Source of the DNA: [Phialemoniopsis] sp. UDSM-2020
Taxonomy: Eukaryota > Ascomycota > Sordariomycetes > Thyridiales > Thyridiaceae
NCBI GenBank assembly: GCA_018873225.1
Contig: JAEILZ010000001.1
Span: 3,906,001-3,970,000 of the forward strand
Length of the DNA: 64,000 nucleotides
Direction: 5' to 3'
In this document: positions 47,264 to 59,995 of the stretch, piece after piece
Layout: each line of letters starts with the position of its first letter
How positions within the stretch are numbered: the first letter of the stretch is position 1
Notes under the pieces: model-generated
Told to the model about the DNA's origin: nothing
What the model saw: only the letters and a program-made list of their open reading frames with translations
Database searches by the model: none
Program-made: the position numbers and the translations under genes

Positions 47264-48589
47264 TCAGTGCTTGAAGACAATGGTGGCCTTGCCGCTGCCA
47301 GAAATGGCAGTCTACAAATCATGATTGCGTTAGTTTCATTATTTTCTGTGCGCAGAGAAAAAGTGCAGGAGGCGACTTACAGTGCAACCGTTGCCACCAC
47401 CGTAGTACTTGCCGCCCTTGAGCCAGCACGGAGCAGTGATATCACCCTCGATCTCAATGTTGAAGTCAAGGATGGCGCTGCTGGTGGGCAGGTTGGCAAA
47501 GAGGGAAAGATAGGTGATGCCGTGGATGTCCTTGCCAGCACCAATGTTGGTAGGCGACCAGTTACCAGCGGAGTCAGGGTTGGTAGGGCTGTTCCAGGTG
47601 CAAGCGTCCTCCTTGGCCACGTTGAGAGGGTTGACGTAGAACTGGCCGCTGGTGTACTTTCCTTGCCACATGTACGACTTGGAAGCATCCATGTTGGTCA
47701 GGGTGATGGTCTCGCCGGGGCCGGTGCAGAAGGGGATCGACATCTTCTCGTCACCGGGGTAGTTGGTCTGGCAAGTGCAGACGGAGCCACTGAGCTCGTT
47801 GCGGATGGTAATACCACCGGCGCCGGGCATGCAGAGGGTCTTGAAAGAAGGGTTGGTCAGCTCCAGCATTCCCTGGGCGTTGCACCAGAGACCACCGATC
47901 GACTGGCCAGTGGCACCCTGAGAGTCGACGGGCCACTGCGTCTTGGTGTAGCCTGGAGGGCAGGCGTACGAGGCGAACGTGTTCTTGGGGCAGTTGCCGC
48001 TAATGGGCTGGTCGATGTCGGCGATAGACAGACCCTTGACCCACGAGTTCCGGGGAGTTTGGAAACTGGCCCAGCCAGACATCTTCAGCCAGTCCAGAGC
48101 GACCGCACCGTACTTCGAGGGGAACTCGCTGCAAGATACTTGGCCGCTGGGGAACTCGGCGTCGAGCCCCGTGGCGCCGCTGTTGGCGTTGGAAGAAGAG
48201 GCCTGCGGGGCTGCAGAGGTAGTCGGCTTGGGCGCCGGAGACGAAGAAGTGGTCTTCTGCTCGAAGAACTGGGCGGCCAGCGAGCTAGAGGTGGTCGTCG
48301 GTGGTGGCGGCGGGGGAGGGGGAGAGAAAGTGGGAGTGCTGGCTCCAACAATCTTGCAGTCACCACCCTCCAAGCATGCCTTGGCATCAGCGGCGCCGAC
48401 AGCCTCGCCATTCTCGTACACGTAGGCGGTCTCGGTCGGGCCCTCAACGTAGGTGACGACGAGAGCGCGCTTCTCGACGGGGCTGGCGGCCTTCTTAGCA
48501 TGCAGGTGAGCATGCTGGTGATGGTGAGCGTCGGCCGTGGCGCTCGCGACCATGGTGGCCGCGATGGCAAGCTTGATGATTCCCTTCAT
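47264..48589 (-). CDS. SUN-family cell wall glucanase-like protein (SIM1/UTH1/SUN4 type, GH132)
   Basis: SUN proteins are secreted, wall-bound beta-glucanase-like proteins that act in septation and wall remodelling. Exons 48589-47381 and 47311-47264 (intron 47380-47312) encode 418 aa. The signal peptide covers about 1-20. A His-rich patch (22-30) is followed by a Kex2-type site, Lys-Arg at 40-41, as in yeast SUN proteins. A Pro, Ser and Thr-rich linker with eight consecutive prolines spans about 85-145. The SUN domain fills the rest, with its spaced cysteines (VSCSEFPSKYGAV, GNCPKNTFASYACPPGY, LWCNAQG, TLCMPGAG, CTCQTNYPGDE, CTW, PCWLKGGKYYGGGNGCT). The last exon gives TAISGSGKATIVFKH. The minus-strand leader is CT-rich, a sign of strong expression in fungi. 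Confidence 0.94.
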
Positions 48590-51500
48590 TTTCGGCCACT
48601 TGACGTATGGGGTCCTTCGATTTCGAGATTACCAGGTTCGGGCGCTTTTGGGAAAGCGGGAGGCGTTGTCAAAGATTAAGTATAACTTGAGATGAACAGT
48701 GCGTCAGTCTCAGCCCATTCCACAGTGGTATGAGGCGTTGTTTATGTCCCGTGTGTCTTGATACGGAGCAGATCGGTCGGGGAAGCAGTGTTCGGTTGGA
48801 CGACGGTGGATACTCGGGGGGTGGACGAGACTCACTCTTTGTGATGAGATTGTTATGTTTGGTGCGATCGGACTTGTAGGTAACGAGCGGTATGGTAGCG
48901 TACGTTCACGATTCCTAAAAGAGTGTGGTAGAGAGCGAATGCCCTCAGTTGGAATGAGGAATTTGACGCGCGATGAGTCGTGAGAAGGGGTGCGAGAACG
49001 AGTGTGGGATGAGTTGTAGAAAGGGAGAGACAAGTAGGTGGTTTTGTGTGGAGTGAGCGTCTGCTGTGCTAGGTGGGCGTTGAAAATGAGTGACTAGAGT
49101 TGGCTGGGGGCACACCGAACGACAGGGATGATGGTCAAGAAACAGAGGGTGAACGAGGTTGTGAGGGAAAAGGGATGGTGAGAGAGTGTGGGAAAGGGAG
49201 TGAAAGACTGTCGCCAAGTAGGGGTGCGATGTGGGAAATGAGGCCGGGGCACGATGACCAGGGGGGGGCGTGGACAGTCGTTCTTGGCGAAATTGCATTC
49301 CAGAGTCAAGGGGGGTCGCGCCAGCCAAACAAACCCGCCTCAAGAAGTGCTTCTTCTCACTCTGCTATGAGAGACGGTACTGGTTCTCGTTCATTGAAAT
49401 CAATTATCCTGCGACCGCTTCTCAAATTGACCTCTCCACTGGCAAATCACAAGCTGTCACTTTCTACTCACTCTTGAATGGTGGTGATAATCTGACACGG
49501 CTATATCTATGTGGCCTTGTATTTGACAGAACTCATGTCAACAATACCAGTGTACCTTCAGTCAATGAGTACAAACAAGTACCAGTTGTACCTCAACTGA
49601 CTTGTACAGGGAGAACATCAAGCATGTTCTGGGCCTCTGCTAACATTACAAGTAGGACTATCGTGAACTTGGCCTTTCTTGGCCGGGCGGGTACCTCATT
49701 AAGGGCTCATGATCTGGCTGTCTACCATGTAACAAAAAGGCCGACGAAGAACAAAAAACAAAGCGGTGGTTTCCAGATTTCTTACCTGTTTGTTCTCTTG
49801 CCTCCCCATTGCAGTTCCCACCTGATCCATCGGTGCTGCCATGCTACCTAGGTATCATGGTCAGTCCTCCATGATCTTGCGCAGAGCTCGAAGCAAGTAT
49901 GTAAAATGGCCAACCTTATGCAAACACTCTACACAGCCACTGGCGAATTGGCGCTTCTGGGCGTGGCCCGGGATTGCAAAGAATTGCAGGGTTTGAGTCG
50001 AAAGAAGGCCGTGCCAAGGCCTGAAACAAACCGCTCTGCCGTCGTCTGTTCTTTTTGGCTCCTCGTGGCTGGACCTTTTGCTGGCTCCCATCCCTTTCCC
50101 ATCCCTGTCGTCCATCCCCTGCTTCGTTATACCCACACCTCCCTTTTACCCTCCTGGGCGGCGCGCCGTGCTGTTCCTGACTAGACCTCTTCTGGACATT
50201 ATTTCAGATGGAGATCGGCCACAGCCGCTCTGCTTTTAGCACGCCCGCACAGGTTTTACGACGTGTGAACGTATCTTCCCCACCAAAAACCCAGTCTTTT
50301 GCCTTGGACATCAAACCTGCACTGCCGCGGGGTGATGCTGCAAGAGCCGCGTCAACGATATCAAAAAGCAAAAGTCGACTTCGTGTTTGCAAGACTTGTT
50401 TGCGCAAGTGGCGACGATAATTGGGGCTGTCCTATGCGAGGCCTTGGAAGGTTTCGCTGCGGTGGGCAGACCAGGTGGAGATGGAGTTCCATCTGTGTGG
50501 GTTTGCCAGCTTGCCTGTGCTTGCTTGCACCCAGGCCAAGGTAACATACACTGCTGTGTTGAGCGATGATCACAATGAGACTGTGCTATGCTCTCACGCG
50601 CCCTGCATGCTTCTGTCCGCTACGGATCTGCCATATGTCTGATATGCCTTGCTTGTCCAGTCTGGGCCAGTTCGATCGTTCAACCGGTGGTAGTACGGCC
50701 AAACTCTTAATTGAGATTCTATATTCTCGGTCTTTGTCGGAAGAAACGTCTAGACAGACGGGTTGTTTGGTCAAACAAACACCGTCCCGAATTTTGCTTT
50801 ACGGTGGGTGGCTCGACCTTACTTCGGAACCGTTGTGTGTATTTTGCCTGAATGACTGGTTTGTTCTGTCAATCGGCCAGCCGTCTCGTATCAATAAACG
50901 GTCGGGCCGTCGATTTTTTCTAGAAACCGTTCTGACCAGTCTTTTCTCATTGGCAAATAGCTTGCTATCTCATAGCCGGGTGTTTGCCGGATCTGGATTG
51001 ACTCATCTTTTGGTGATTAACAGCAGCTCCGTCAATTACTGCTCTTATGCCTCTGAGCCGAAAGACCTCCATCGTGATGTGCCGGGATGGCAACAGTTCA
51101 GGGTCTCCGCCATGTGCGATGCTGCAGGGCCAACGTCATCCCCAGACCCCACGATGCCCTCATATCCAAGTCATTTTGAGCTGATAACGATACAGCAGTC
51201 GTAAGCCTAATTTCCCAGGCACGATAGCAGCGAGGTTGAGCACCACTGTCTGGAGATTTCCTTGAGGATAGCGCGGAGGACACCACGCGTAGTGGGGATT
51301 TCTCGCGATTTGGCGCCAGGCTAGCATTCCACTGCCCGTTGGTGAAACGCTTTGTTTTTTACTCGAGAGACACCCCATGAGAAGACGGGACAGCTTCCAG
51401 ACTTTGCCTTTGACGATTGAAGTATGCATTGAGATATTCTAAATCGATACCTTCGTACAGAAACCTCGCACCTGCATAGCCTCGTTCCAAAGTCTAAAGA

Positions 51501-54500
51501 TCTCGACAGCTAGCATTTCTACCAAAAGTCTGTCAAGCAGCGGCTGCGTCGTCAAGCTTGTAATGCCGCTCCGATAATTGCTATCGCCATTCCATGGCAA
51601 ACAATGCGATTGGGAACTATTTGATCTCCATCCTCCATCCATTCAAGCTGTACAGGTCTCAGAGAAGCTCAGACATGTCAGGTGGGACCTTACTTTCAAG
51701 TGGCATTCACGACGGCTCTCGAGCAGCGAGATCATGAGATTATGCTTTCTCGAGTGATTCTCAACACTCAAATCATCTGAAGATAGGTGACAATACAGAG
51801 CATCACGCTTTGCTTGGATCTCAAAGTCTTCGATGTCAGTCCTCGTGGCATCGATCTGCCATTATGATCATCCAAACTCCATATGATCTACAGAACATCT
51901 CCTGGGCTCCGTTGCAGATTCTCCAGGCTGATCTAGATCTTAGAAGCCCTGAGCCCCAATCCTGTCAAGATCTCAAGCCGATAACCGAGCTTCCCTGGAA
52001 TCCCACGCGCACAGGCTCGAAAAGGAAAAGGGAAAAATTCTCTGTCTGGATTGGTGATGCCGAGTTGGCATGCAGAAGAGGCGCACGGGAATGCCCCCGA
52101 GCGGGCTTAAGCCACCCTCGTCAAGCACGTTTGCTCCATGGTTGGAATGTGCAGTCCGGCGTGATCTCGTGCGAGAGACTTCCCAATTCCAACCTTGACG
52201 TGTCTTGGCATTTTCTCTTGGCATTTCTCGTAGATGGCCTCGTGGTCGTTCTGCGGAGGAACTGCCCTTGTTTCCCCCTTTCTCGGGAAGGATTCGACCA
52301 TGCATGAGCCAGCTTTGTTCGCCGGGGCCCCGTCGAGCAGACGAACGACACGTCGCTCGGTTGCTCCCGAGGGGATACAGGCGCATCGCGATCCTATTGC
52401 TTTCCATCTTCCAGACTCCTGTTGTACTGCATGCGAGTTGCACTACAGTGATCGAGGGTGTTGATAGGGCTTCTCCTCACCACATCTGCGTGTGACGGTA
52501 GACTTGGAGCTCCTGTGGTACGCCTCCTGAGTCTGAACCATGTCGCATCTGCGCATATGTGCACAACACCGGACCGCATGCGTGTCTGTCATGCTGGAAA
52601 ACCCCTCGCCTATTGTTGAACATGGAACTTGGACCACGAGTACCATGCGACTGTCAAACAGCACCTTCCCGATCGATGCGGTGTGAACGTGGTTTCGAGT
52701 GAAGCTGACTTGATGTGCCCCTGTGTCAGTGGACCTTGCATTCCTCTGCCTGCAACCGAGCTGAGCACCGAAAGGATATTCGCGATGCTCTGAAGCATGT
52801 CGGTTACCTGTGCCATGAGAGCCGTCACTCAGCTCTGGGCGACCCAGTACATCTTGCTGGCATGTTTGTCAACAAACAAATCTGGGCAAAAATAACGATA
52901 TCGTTCCGAGAGGCTTGCACAGACGATGCTGCACAACTCTATTCGAATCGTGGAGCGCAGGATTCTCTGCGTAGGGAATCAATCAAGAGGATCAACGTGT
53001 CCGGTGTGACACTGTCTTTACGACATGGCATCTCTGCAAGCACGAAGAGACCGCCATTGCACTACTGGCTTCAGCAGTCATTCACGAGCAGAGTGGTACT
53101 AGACTTCACCGGTGAGTGACCAAGAGGAGCATGCTGTAAGATGGCAAGGGGCTGGGCAGGGGCGAGAGGAACAAGTCCTGTTGGAGACATTGGACGATTC
53201 AAGAAGGAATCGTCACACTACACACATTCTCACTAACTATGTTTCCACATTCGAGTTAGAAACTTGATAGCACGAACAGAAAGTTGTCTGTAGCTTCCAC
53301 AGCTGCCCTCTCTCGCCATCCCTCGGGTTTGTGGGCCACGTCAGGACACTTGGGAAATAACGTCGCCTTCAAGGAATTCATAGAAGAGATGAATCAAGCC
53401 TCTTCGATACTTGCTCGAGTCTTTGGCATTGGTCTTATGTGCTCAACTGGAGCATATCTTGAACCGCACTCTGAAACACGCTGCAAGCCACACGTAACGA
53501 ATGTCCTGCACCGCTCCTGTCCCAGACTGACTTCCCTGTGTTAATGAAGCAATGACAGACGGATCGTATTTGCAAGAAACTACTGGCATCTGGGCAACTT
53601 GAATGGGGAGTTGCATGCCCAGGTGATGCCAATTTCTTGTCCGCGCGAATCCTGATGACCAACATCTCAGGGCCAAAGACGGACCAGATGACCAGCCGGG
53701 CGAAGATGCCAGCAAAGAACCGCCTTTCGAGCATCAAGATCAATCAATAAATGGAACGATCTTTCGACATCGTAGCTGACAGGTGTCTGCTGCTGCCATT
53801 TTTGAGCCTGGAAGTAAGAATCGTGCCTGAACAGGGAGCCGTGACGATCGCCCCTTCCCGGGACTGTGCATTTTCGTCATGTTTAGTCAACCTTTCGAGG
53901 CAACACCTATGTCAAAGATATAAGCATGTGTTTACATTGATTTGACCATTTAAAAGGGGCGGCGAGGACTCTCTCACGGCAGGAGAATGCAAAGCGAAGA
54001 TTCTCAACTTGTTAGATAGCGCTGGTTTTGGACATGTTTGGCTGCCTCTACCCCGAGATACACAATATCCAAGCCTTACAGCTTCCTAACCTGGCGTATT
54101 CACAAGTTTCAGCGCTCTCAAGATGTCGGCGCTTCGAAAATCCAGTCTCTGTGTGTTGTTACTAGTGACATGACGAAATGGAAAGCTAGTAGTTGTAATC
54201 TGTTTCTTTCTCTGACAAGATACCTTGACGGATGCAATATGACGAGGCTGTCATCGGCACTATTTCACTACTGCCATATTTCGCTTCTATCACCGAAGCG
54301 ACGTGAAAATGTGCCTTGTTAGCCCTTCTCTAAGCGGCTCATGAGAAAATATCAGAACATTGAGAGATCCAGACCCGGTCCAGCTTGACCTTGAGTTCAC
54401 ATCTTGCCAGTGAGCTTGCTCATTGATGCCCGACGGTGCGGCGCCGACCACCTAGCTTTCTAATGGGTTTGGCATCAAGGCTTTCTCAAGCCTCCTAGTT

Positions 54501-57500
54501 TCATATCTCTGCTGATCAAGTGAAGTACCGGATTTTGGGGATATCGGGTGACGGGACACCGGTCATTGTTACTTAAAGGATGTTGGGCCTCAGGAAGATC
54601 CCAAGAAAGGATAAACCCGCATCATATGAATGGGTCGATATCTTTCAGCTTGCTTCGATTGAGTCGCAATCTGTCATATTCATATGACTTGTCACGAGAG
54701 CCTATGCTTTGTGATACTTGACTGGTAGGGTTTTACAGCGACAAATGGCGATGTTGAGTGAGTATACTACGATTTGAACCCCAGGTTGCAGCTATGGCCT
54801 GCATATTGTTCACCAGAAGCATTGGGTGTCTGCTCCGAGGAACACCTTGACGTGCCTTTCAACATCTTGGACATGATGTCAGTCGATGTTGTCTGACGAC
54901 TTCAAAAGATGAGAGAAAGTCGCGGAAGCCACTCGTAGATGTTATCGTATTCGAAGCCTATACCCCTCGACCAGTGTATCTCAGGCAGTGGGATAACCAC
55001 AGAGACGCGGACTCGAGAATTGCATTGTCGAAGACCCTTTTACTTTCCCACTTGTACCGCTTGAACCCCTGATGCAAGGCGGCGCAAGAAACAATCCTTG
55101 CCCAGCGCCGGTGCTTCCGGACTTCCCGACGTTTACAGACCATTCATCGCCTACAAAGGCAGATAGCATGGGCGATGGCAATGTTGTTGTGAACATCACA
55201 TCAAGGGGGCCACCGTGCCATGAAGGGACGGATCGTTGCTGATAGGTCGTGCCCCTGAATTGGAACTCGGTTTCAGGGGTCAGGCAAGCCGCGCGCGACA
55301 TCAGGATGCTGCCTGACGACTCTGTTCCCACCAAGCTTGATTGTCACCCCTTACCTCACACTACTTGTCGTCTCGCTGTCAGATATCAGACTGCGATCAT
55401 TTCGCTGTACATGCCGGATCTGTGCCCCGTAGAGGCGACAGCTGTCCTCGACATAGTATCATGAAGTTGATGTTCAGTGTGAGGACAGCAACTCTAGGCG
55501 AGCTTTGAGCAGTCGGTCATGTTTTGCGCACTAGCACAGCATCTATAGCAAGCGCTGGCATGTCCTGATGTAGGATCGCGCATAGACCGTCTGCGAACGT
55601 TGACCAGCACAACATATGCGGGCTGAAAGCTGAACAGAGGCTGACTGAACTGACGAAGGCTAGGCCGTGATTGGCTCATGGAAGAACTGCCTCAGACCAT
55701 CGTGACAATCCTTCAGTTCCTCTCGACCGTTGTTCCCGCAGAAAAAAGAAACTTCTGGCAAGGGACAGTTGTCGCCTTTGGTACGTCATGGAGGAGGCCG
55801 TGAGATGAGGGCCAATTGATCAACAAGAGGGACAAAGTGGTAGCTTTTGCACATCACCCAGGATGACGAAATATCCGTCAGGGACCCCGGCTCGTCCCCA
55901 ATCAGTTGGGTCGCGCTGTACCACAGAGCTAACTACTGCTCCTACGGTAGCACCATGCTGTTATGTATGATTGGCCAACACATTTGTGAATTCAGCTATC
56001 CACGGAGGAGAGAGGTCGGTAAGCCACTTTGCTGGGCTTCAGCTATGAGCAGCAGCCTAATAAGCCATCGTACTGCAACCAAACAACTTGAATGGAAGCC
56101 TTGAAGACACGCTGCTCTTATGCTGACTTTTGAAGCAGCATATTCAGTTGCACGCAAAAGCAACCCAGAATGCACTCCGGGTTCCCAGAGCGCAGAGGGC
56201 CACCTGTCGGCTGCCGCCAGGAGGTCTTCTTCGGTGGTGGCTTGCATGCACCCAAGTGGCTCTCCCCGCTAACCCATCATGGCGTGGGCTGTCCGGTACC
56301 TTCCGCGATGTTCTTTTGATTGAAGTAAGGCTGAACTTACCCATCCGAAGACCACGGCTTGTTGTCCATTTTCATGACGGCCAGAAGGGTAATTCATCTC
56401 GAGGCAAGTGGCGGCCAATAAGCTCCTGTGGTAGGATGGTCTAGAATCGACTGTTGACATTGCTACGCGCGCGACGATCCGGCCGAGCCAACCCAATCTC
56501 ACGACATAGGGTCAGATGCGAATCTTCGACGAAAGAGGCCAGTTGCGAAATGAGAAGTGCAGATCCCACCCCGCACATTGTTGAGTGGCTGCCACTTTGA
56601 CCGCGTCGCGAGACGGGAGCAGAGGTGGAAGCCTCGGCATTGCTCTTGTGCAGACGGACGACGAGCAGCATCACTTTCTCCTCAGTCTATCGGTATTTAG
56701 TCACTCTTGCTCTTGTCACCAGAAAGCGGTCGAACATTGTTGGCCTGGCTTAGCAAGTGCTAGAGGAGCCGGAAAAAACAATGGTCAATCCCAGAGAGGA
56801 TAGACCCATGATACGCACATAGCGGATGGGGATTAGCGTCAGGTGGTTAACATGCATGTGCCATCCGAATCGGGGCAAATCTGCACCAGAGCTGTCCGTT
56901 ATGAGAAGATGCGTCAGCAGGGTTGGTGGGTATGATTGGCACATGCTGCAGCCAGCTTGGCTCTGCAGGAGCTAGGAAAGGCTGGTGGCTGGAGAAGCAC
57001 CTATCAATCAGCTGGGCCTGGGGACCCTTCTCAGCGGCTTCATAGGTAGCCGGCTCGACTGTGAAAGCCGATTAGCAAGGGCACCGTGGGAAGGATAGTG
57101 AGGCGCAATCTCGCAGTGAAATCGCGCAGACGAGTCCCAATAACGCCAGCCATGGTCTGGGACGTCCGGCTCGCTTGGAGCCACAGGAAATGAAGGCTCT
57201 ACCTTGGGGTAAGTAAGTAGTGGTGGTTGGGACGGTGACAGTATCGAGCGATGTGACAATAGCACAAAAAAGCAACAAGGCCAATTGGGTTCGACCGCGC
57301 TCCTATCGTGTCGTAGGAACTCCAGACCCTTGCACCAAGATTGGCTCCCGACTTGACAAGCTCAAAGACCGGCATGACGGCGGCAGGTGCTCACATGCAA
57401 TGCAAGCCTCGAACAGCTGTCGCGAGACCCAGAACGTCGAGATCGATTACTTTATTAGACAGAAAGGAGATGTGCTGGTGCTGCGAGCCCCACAAGAGCA

Positions 57501-59995
57501 AGGTCCCGAAGAGGGCCCCGATACCCGTTGACACCACCCATCATCCTCTTGGGTCGTCGATGAGAAAGGTGTCGATGCGATGCGCGCGTCTCTCTATCGT
57601 CTGGAGCAGGGGATGGACGGATGTACCTCGTCACCTCGTGTTATGTCACAAGCCCCATCCGGCCAGACCCACCAACCCTCGGGGACCAACCTTACCAAAA
57701 CTGGAGGCCAAAAGGGCCAAAAGGCTTGCGCAGGCGGGCGCCCCTGGTTCGACTGGTCCAGTAGCAGGCCACTTTTGATCCCCGGTTGGTACCGGTTACC
57801 TCATTCGCCCCCCTCCCTCGTCCACTTCATGGCCTCATCAGACTGGCTCACTGGTTGCCACCACTCCTCTTCTTCCAGTGACGATGGCCTCGTCGTCCCC
57901 TCTGGGGCTCTGACGACGCAAGAGACCCGCCCCACCAGATGCACAGCCGTCCGCTAAATACAGGCTAGCTGAGTGACCTCCAGTTACACTGCCGGTTGCT
58001 GCTCAGGCTCTTCTCTCCCACTCTGTAAGATCCGCGAAATACAGGAAATCTGGCACTGTATTTGTTTACCGGCAGCAGCTGGTAGGCAAGCTTGGCAGTG
58101 CACGTAGAAGCCAACTTTCCTCGAATGTGCTTGGTCACGACCGCGGGATTGCTGTCGGATGTGCGACCGATCTGCTTCTTTGCCAGAGATCCCGCTACGA
58201 CTTTGAAGTTGCTCGAGGCGTTGCCTCTCCTTTTGTGGGATTGCTGAACTAGAAGAGGTTTGAAAATTGCTGTGAAACCTGATTCGCACATGGGGCGACC
58301 AGGTATTGACCAAGCTCGAGCATTCAGTATTGACGCTGAAGATTGCGCCCGCTGATGGGCAACCAGGAGATACGTACATTCGCCGTGGCTAAGGCGGTTT
58401 CTTCCGGGATGATCAAAATACTCAGGTCAAGCCACAGCACCGATCCCGCCGTGGGCAAGACATTTACTTGGCATTGGCGTGGTTCCCTACCTATTACAGA
58501 TCTTGACGATACCTGGAGGACGCCTTTGAACGAACAAAATGCCTTGAGCTCGTGGCGCAGACGTTTGTCTCTTGCTGCGTAGGCCTCTCGGTACTGACTA
58601 ACAAGCACTGCCTTGGCAGACTAGGTCGCAATTCAGGTCCAAAGGTCCACAAGAAAACCAGATGTCCTGCCTGAAACCTGGGAACACTGTTCGTGTTGCG
58701 GGAAGAGGGTCTGATCGTGCATACGCATACCGGAGAACAGCCAGATCCTAGTTTTTTTCCTGCCCTGCTTCATATCATCTTTTACAAGTAGTTCAAGGGG
58801 GTAACTGGTCGAGCTATTATGCAACTATCGTTGTCCAAGGAGCCTCTTCTGGTCTGCAACCTGCGCTGCACGTCTGGATCGCCCCATTGTGGCTTGCTTG
58901 CCCACCCCCGCCACTCCCCTGGCTAACATGTCAAAGTTAGTCGACCTAGTGCTGGGGGGGCCACTGTCGCTTGTCTTAGCAGGCAGCCCAGTGCAGTGGT
59001 TGTGGGCACGGAAGCTAAAAGGTACATCCATGTCAGCGCTGGGTTGTAAGTAGCCATGTACTGTGGTACTTTGTCGTGCGTTGATGACACCGAGTAAGGG
59101 TTTCCCAATAGTGCCCATATTCGCACACTAGAAAATCGTATCGACTTGCCTGCTGCACCATCGCCCATTCTCCTTCAGCCTGTCTCTTGCGAGAGGTACC
59201 TTGGACTTTTCACCACCAGACCGATGAATGTACATACTGAACCCTTTTCTGAGAGAGCTCCGTCATCAGCGATCCCCATCCCAGAATCCATCCATCCACC
59301 CATTTTCATCCCATCAAATCGCCTCCTCCCTCCTCCTCCTCCGCCTCCCGGGGCCCAGCCCATCCAGCAAGCAAGCAGTACCGGTCACCCATTTTGGTAT
59401 GTATCCCTGGAGCATCTGCGGAACCACAAGCCAGCACCAGGCAAAAAGCCGTTTCCCTCAATTATTCTCCCTCCCCTCTTTTGCCCTTCCAGTCCAGTCG
59501 GATCCAGGTCCTCTCTTCCCCAAAGGCGAAAAAAATTAGCACAGCGTCATAACACGCCGGATTTTTTGCTCTCTGCTCTTGCGGCTCACTCCCACTCTTC
59601 CTAGAACACACCAGCCTCACCTTCGCCCTCTTCCATTTTCCTAGGCCCATCGACATCATCGACTGCTCTGTTACTGCTGCCACACAATAGCTCAGAACTC
59701 TATTGTTTCCAGGCGATTTTTGACTCGGACCGTCTGTAATTAGCACGGTTCCCACGTTGCCGCTTTCTTGTCTTATACAACAAACCCGTACCCGCCTCCC
59801 AACCCATCTCTTCCCAGAGCTCTCGCCACGATCTCCAGCCACACATCACAGCCTTCGTCATTTCGTCCCTCGACGATGAACTTTGACCGGCAGTGACAGC
59901 GAACAAGGGCACCACAGAGAGTAATTCGACTGTGATCCTCCAACCTGGAGTCATTGACTTTACTGTAGACCTGCTGCGCACGACTCGGGCAGCCC
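48590..59995. other. Gene desert, 11.4 kb
   Basis: No gene can be supported. The first 0.7 kb is the CT-rich (minus strand) leader and promoter of the SUN gene; the last 1 kb, from about 59200, is a CT-rich leader and promoter of the zinc-finger gene. In between, ORFs on both strands are short and lack domains, signal peptides of good quality or clear splice-linked continuity. Composition looks similar to the rest of the window, without evident tandem repeats or terminal repeats. Candidate small ORFs are listed under rejected items. Confidence 0.55.

Noticed and set aside
47141..48679. Plus-strand ORF of 512 codons antisense to the SUN gene
   Set aside because: Antisense shadow of a GC3-rich gene; the minus-strand SUN domain with signal peptide and intron is clearly the real product.
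50208..50420. Plus-strand ATG ORF of 70 codons, basic, ending in Cys/Lys/Arg residues
   Set aside because: Short, no flanking promoter or splice evidence, overlapped by other equally long ORFs.
50566..51204. Plus-strand ATG ORF of 212 codons in the gene desert
   Set aside because: Longest ORF in that interval, but composition looks random (many Cys, Ser, Leu without pattern), and no family is recognisable. Conservation data could revive it.
51160..51642. Minus-strand frame of about 160 codons interrupted by one stop at 51439
   Set aside because: The two halves are in the same frame and partly helical in composition, but there is no recognised homology, so a broken gene cannot be claimed.
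54770..54800. B-box-like GGTTCAAATC on the minus strand, possible tRNA
   Set aside because: No matching T-arm stem or acceptor stem in the neighbourhood.
59146..59604. Plus-strand ATG ORF of 152 codons before the zinc-finger gene
   Set aside because: Pro/Ser-rich translation of a CT-rich leader; explained by base composition rather than by coding.
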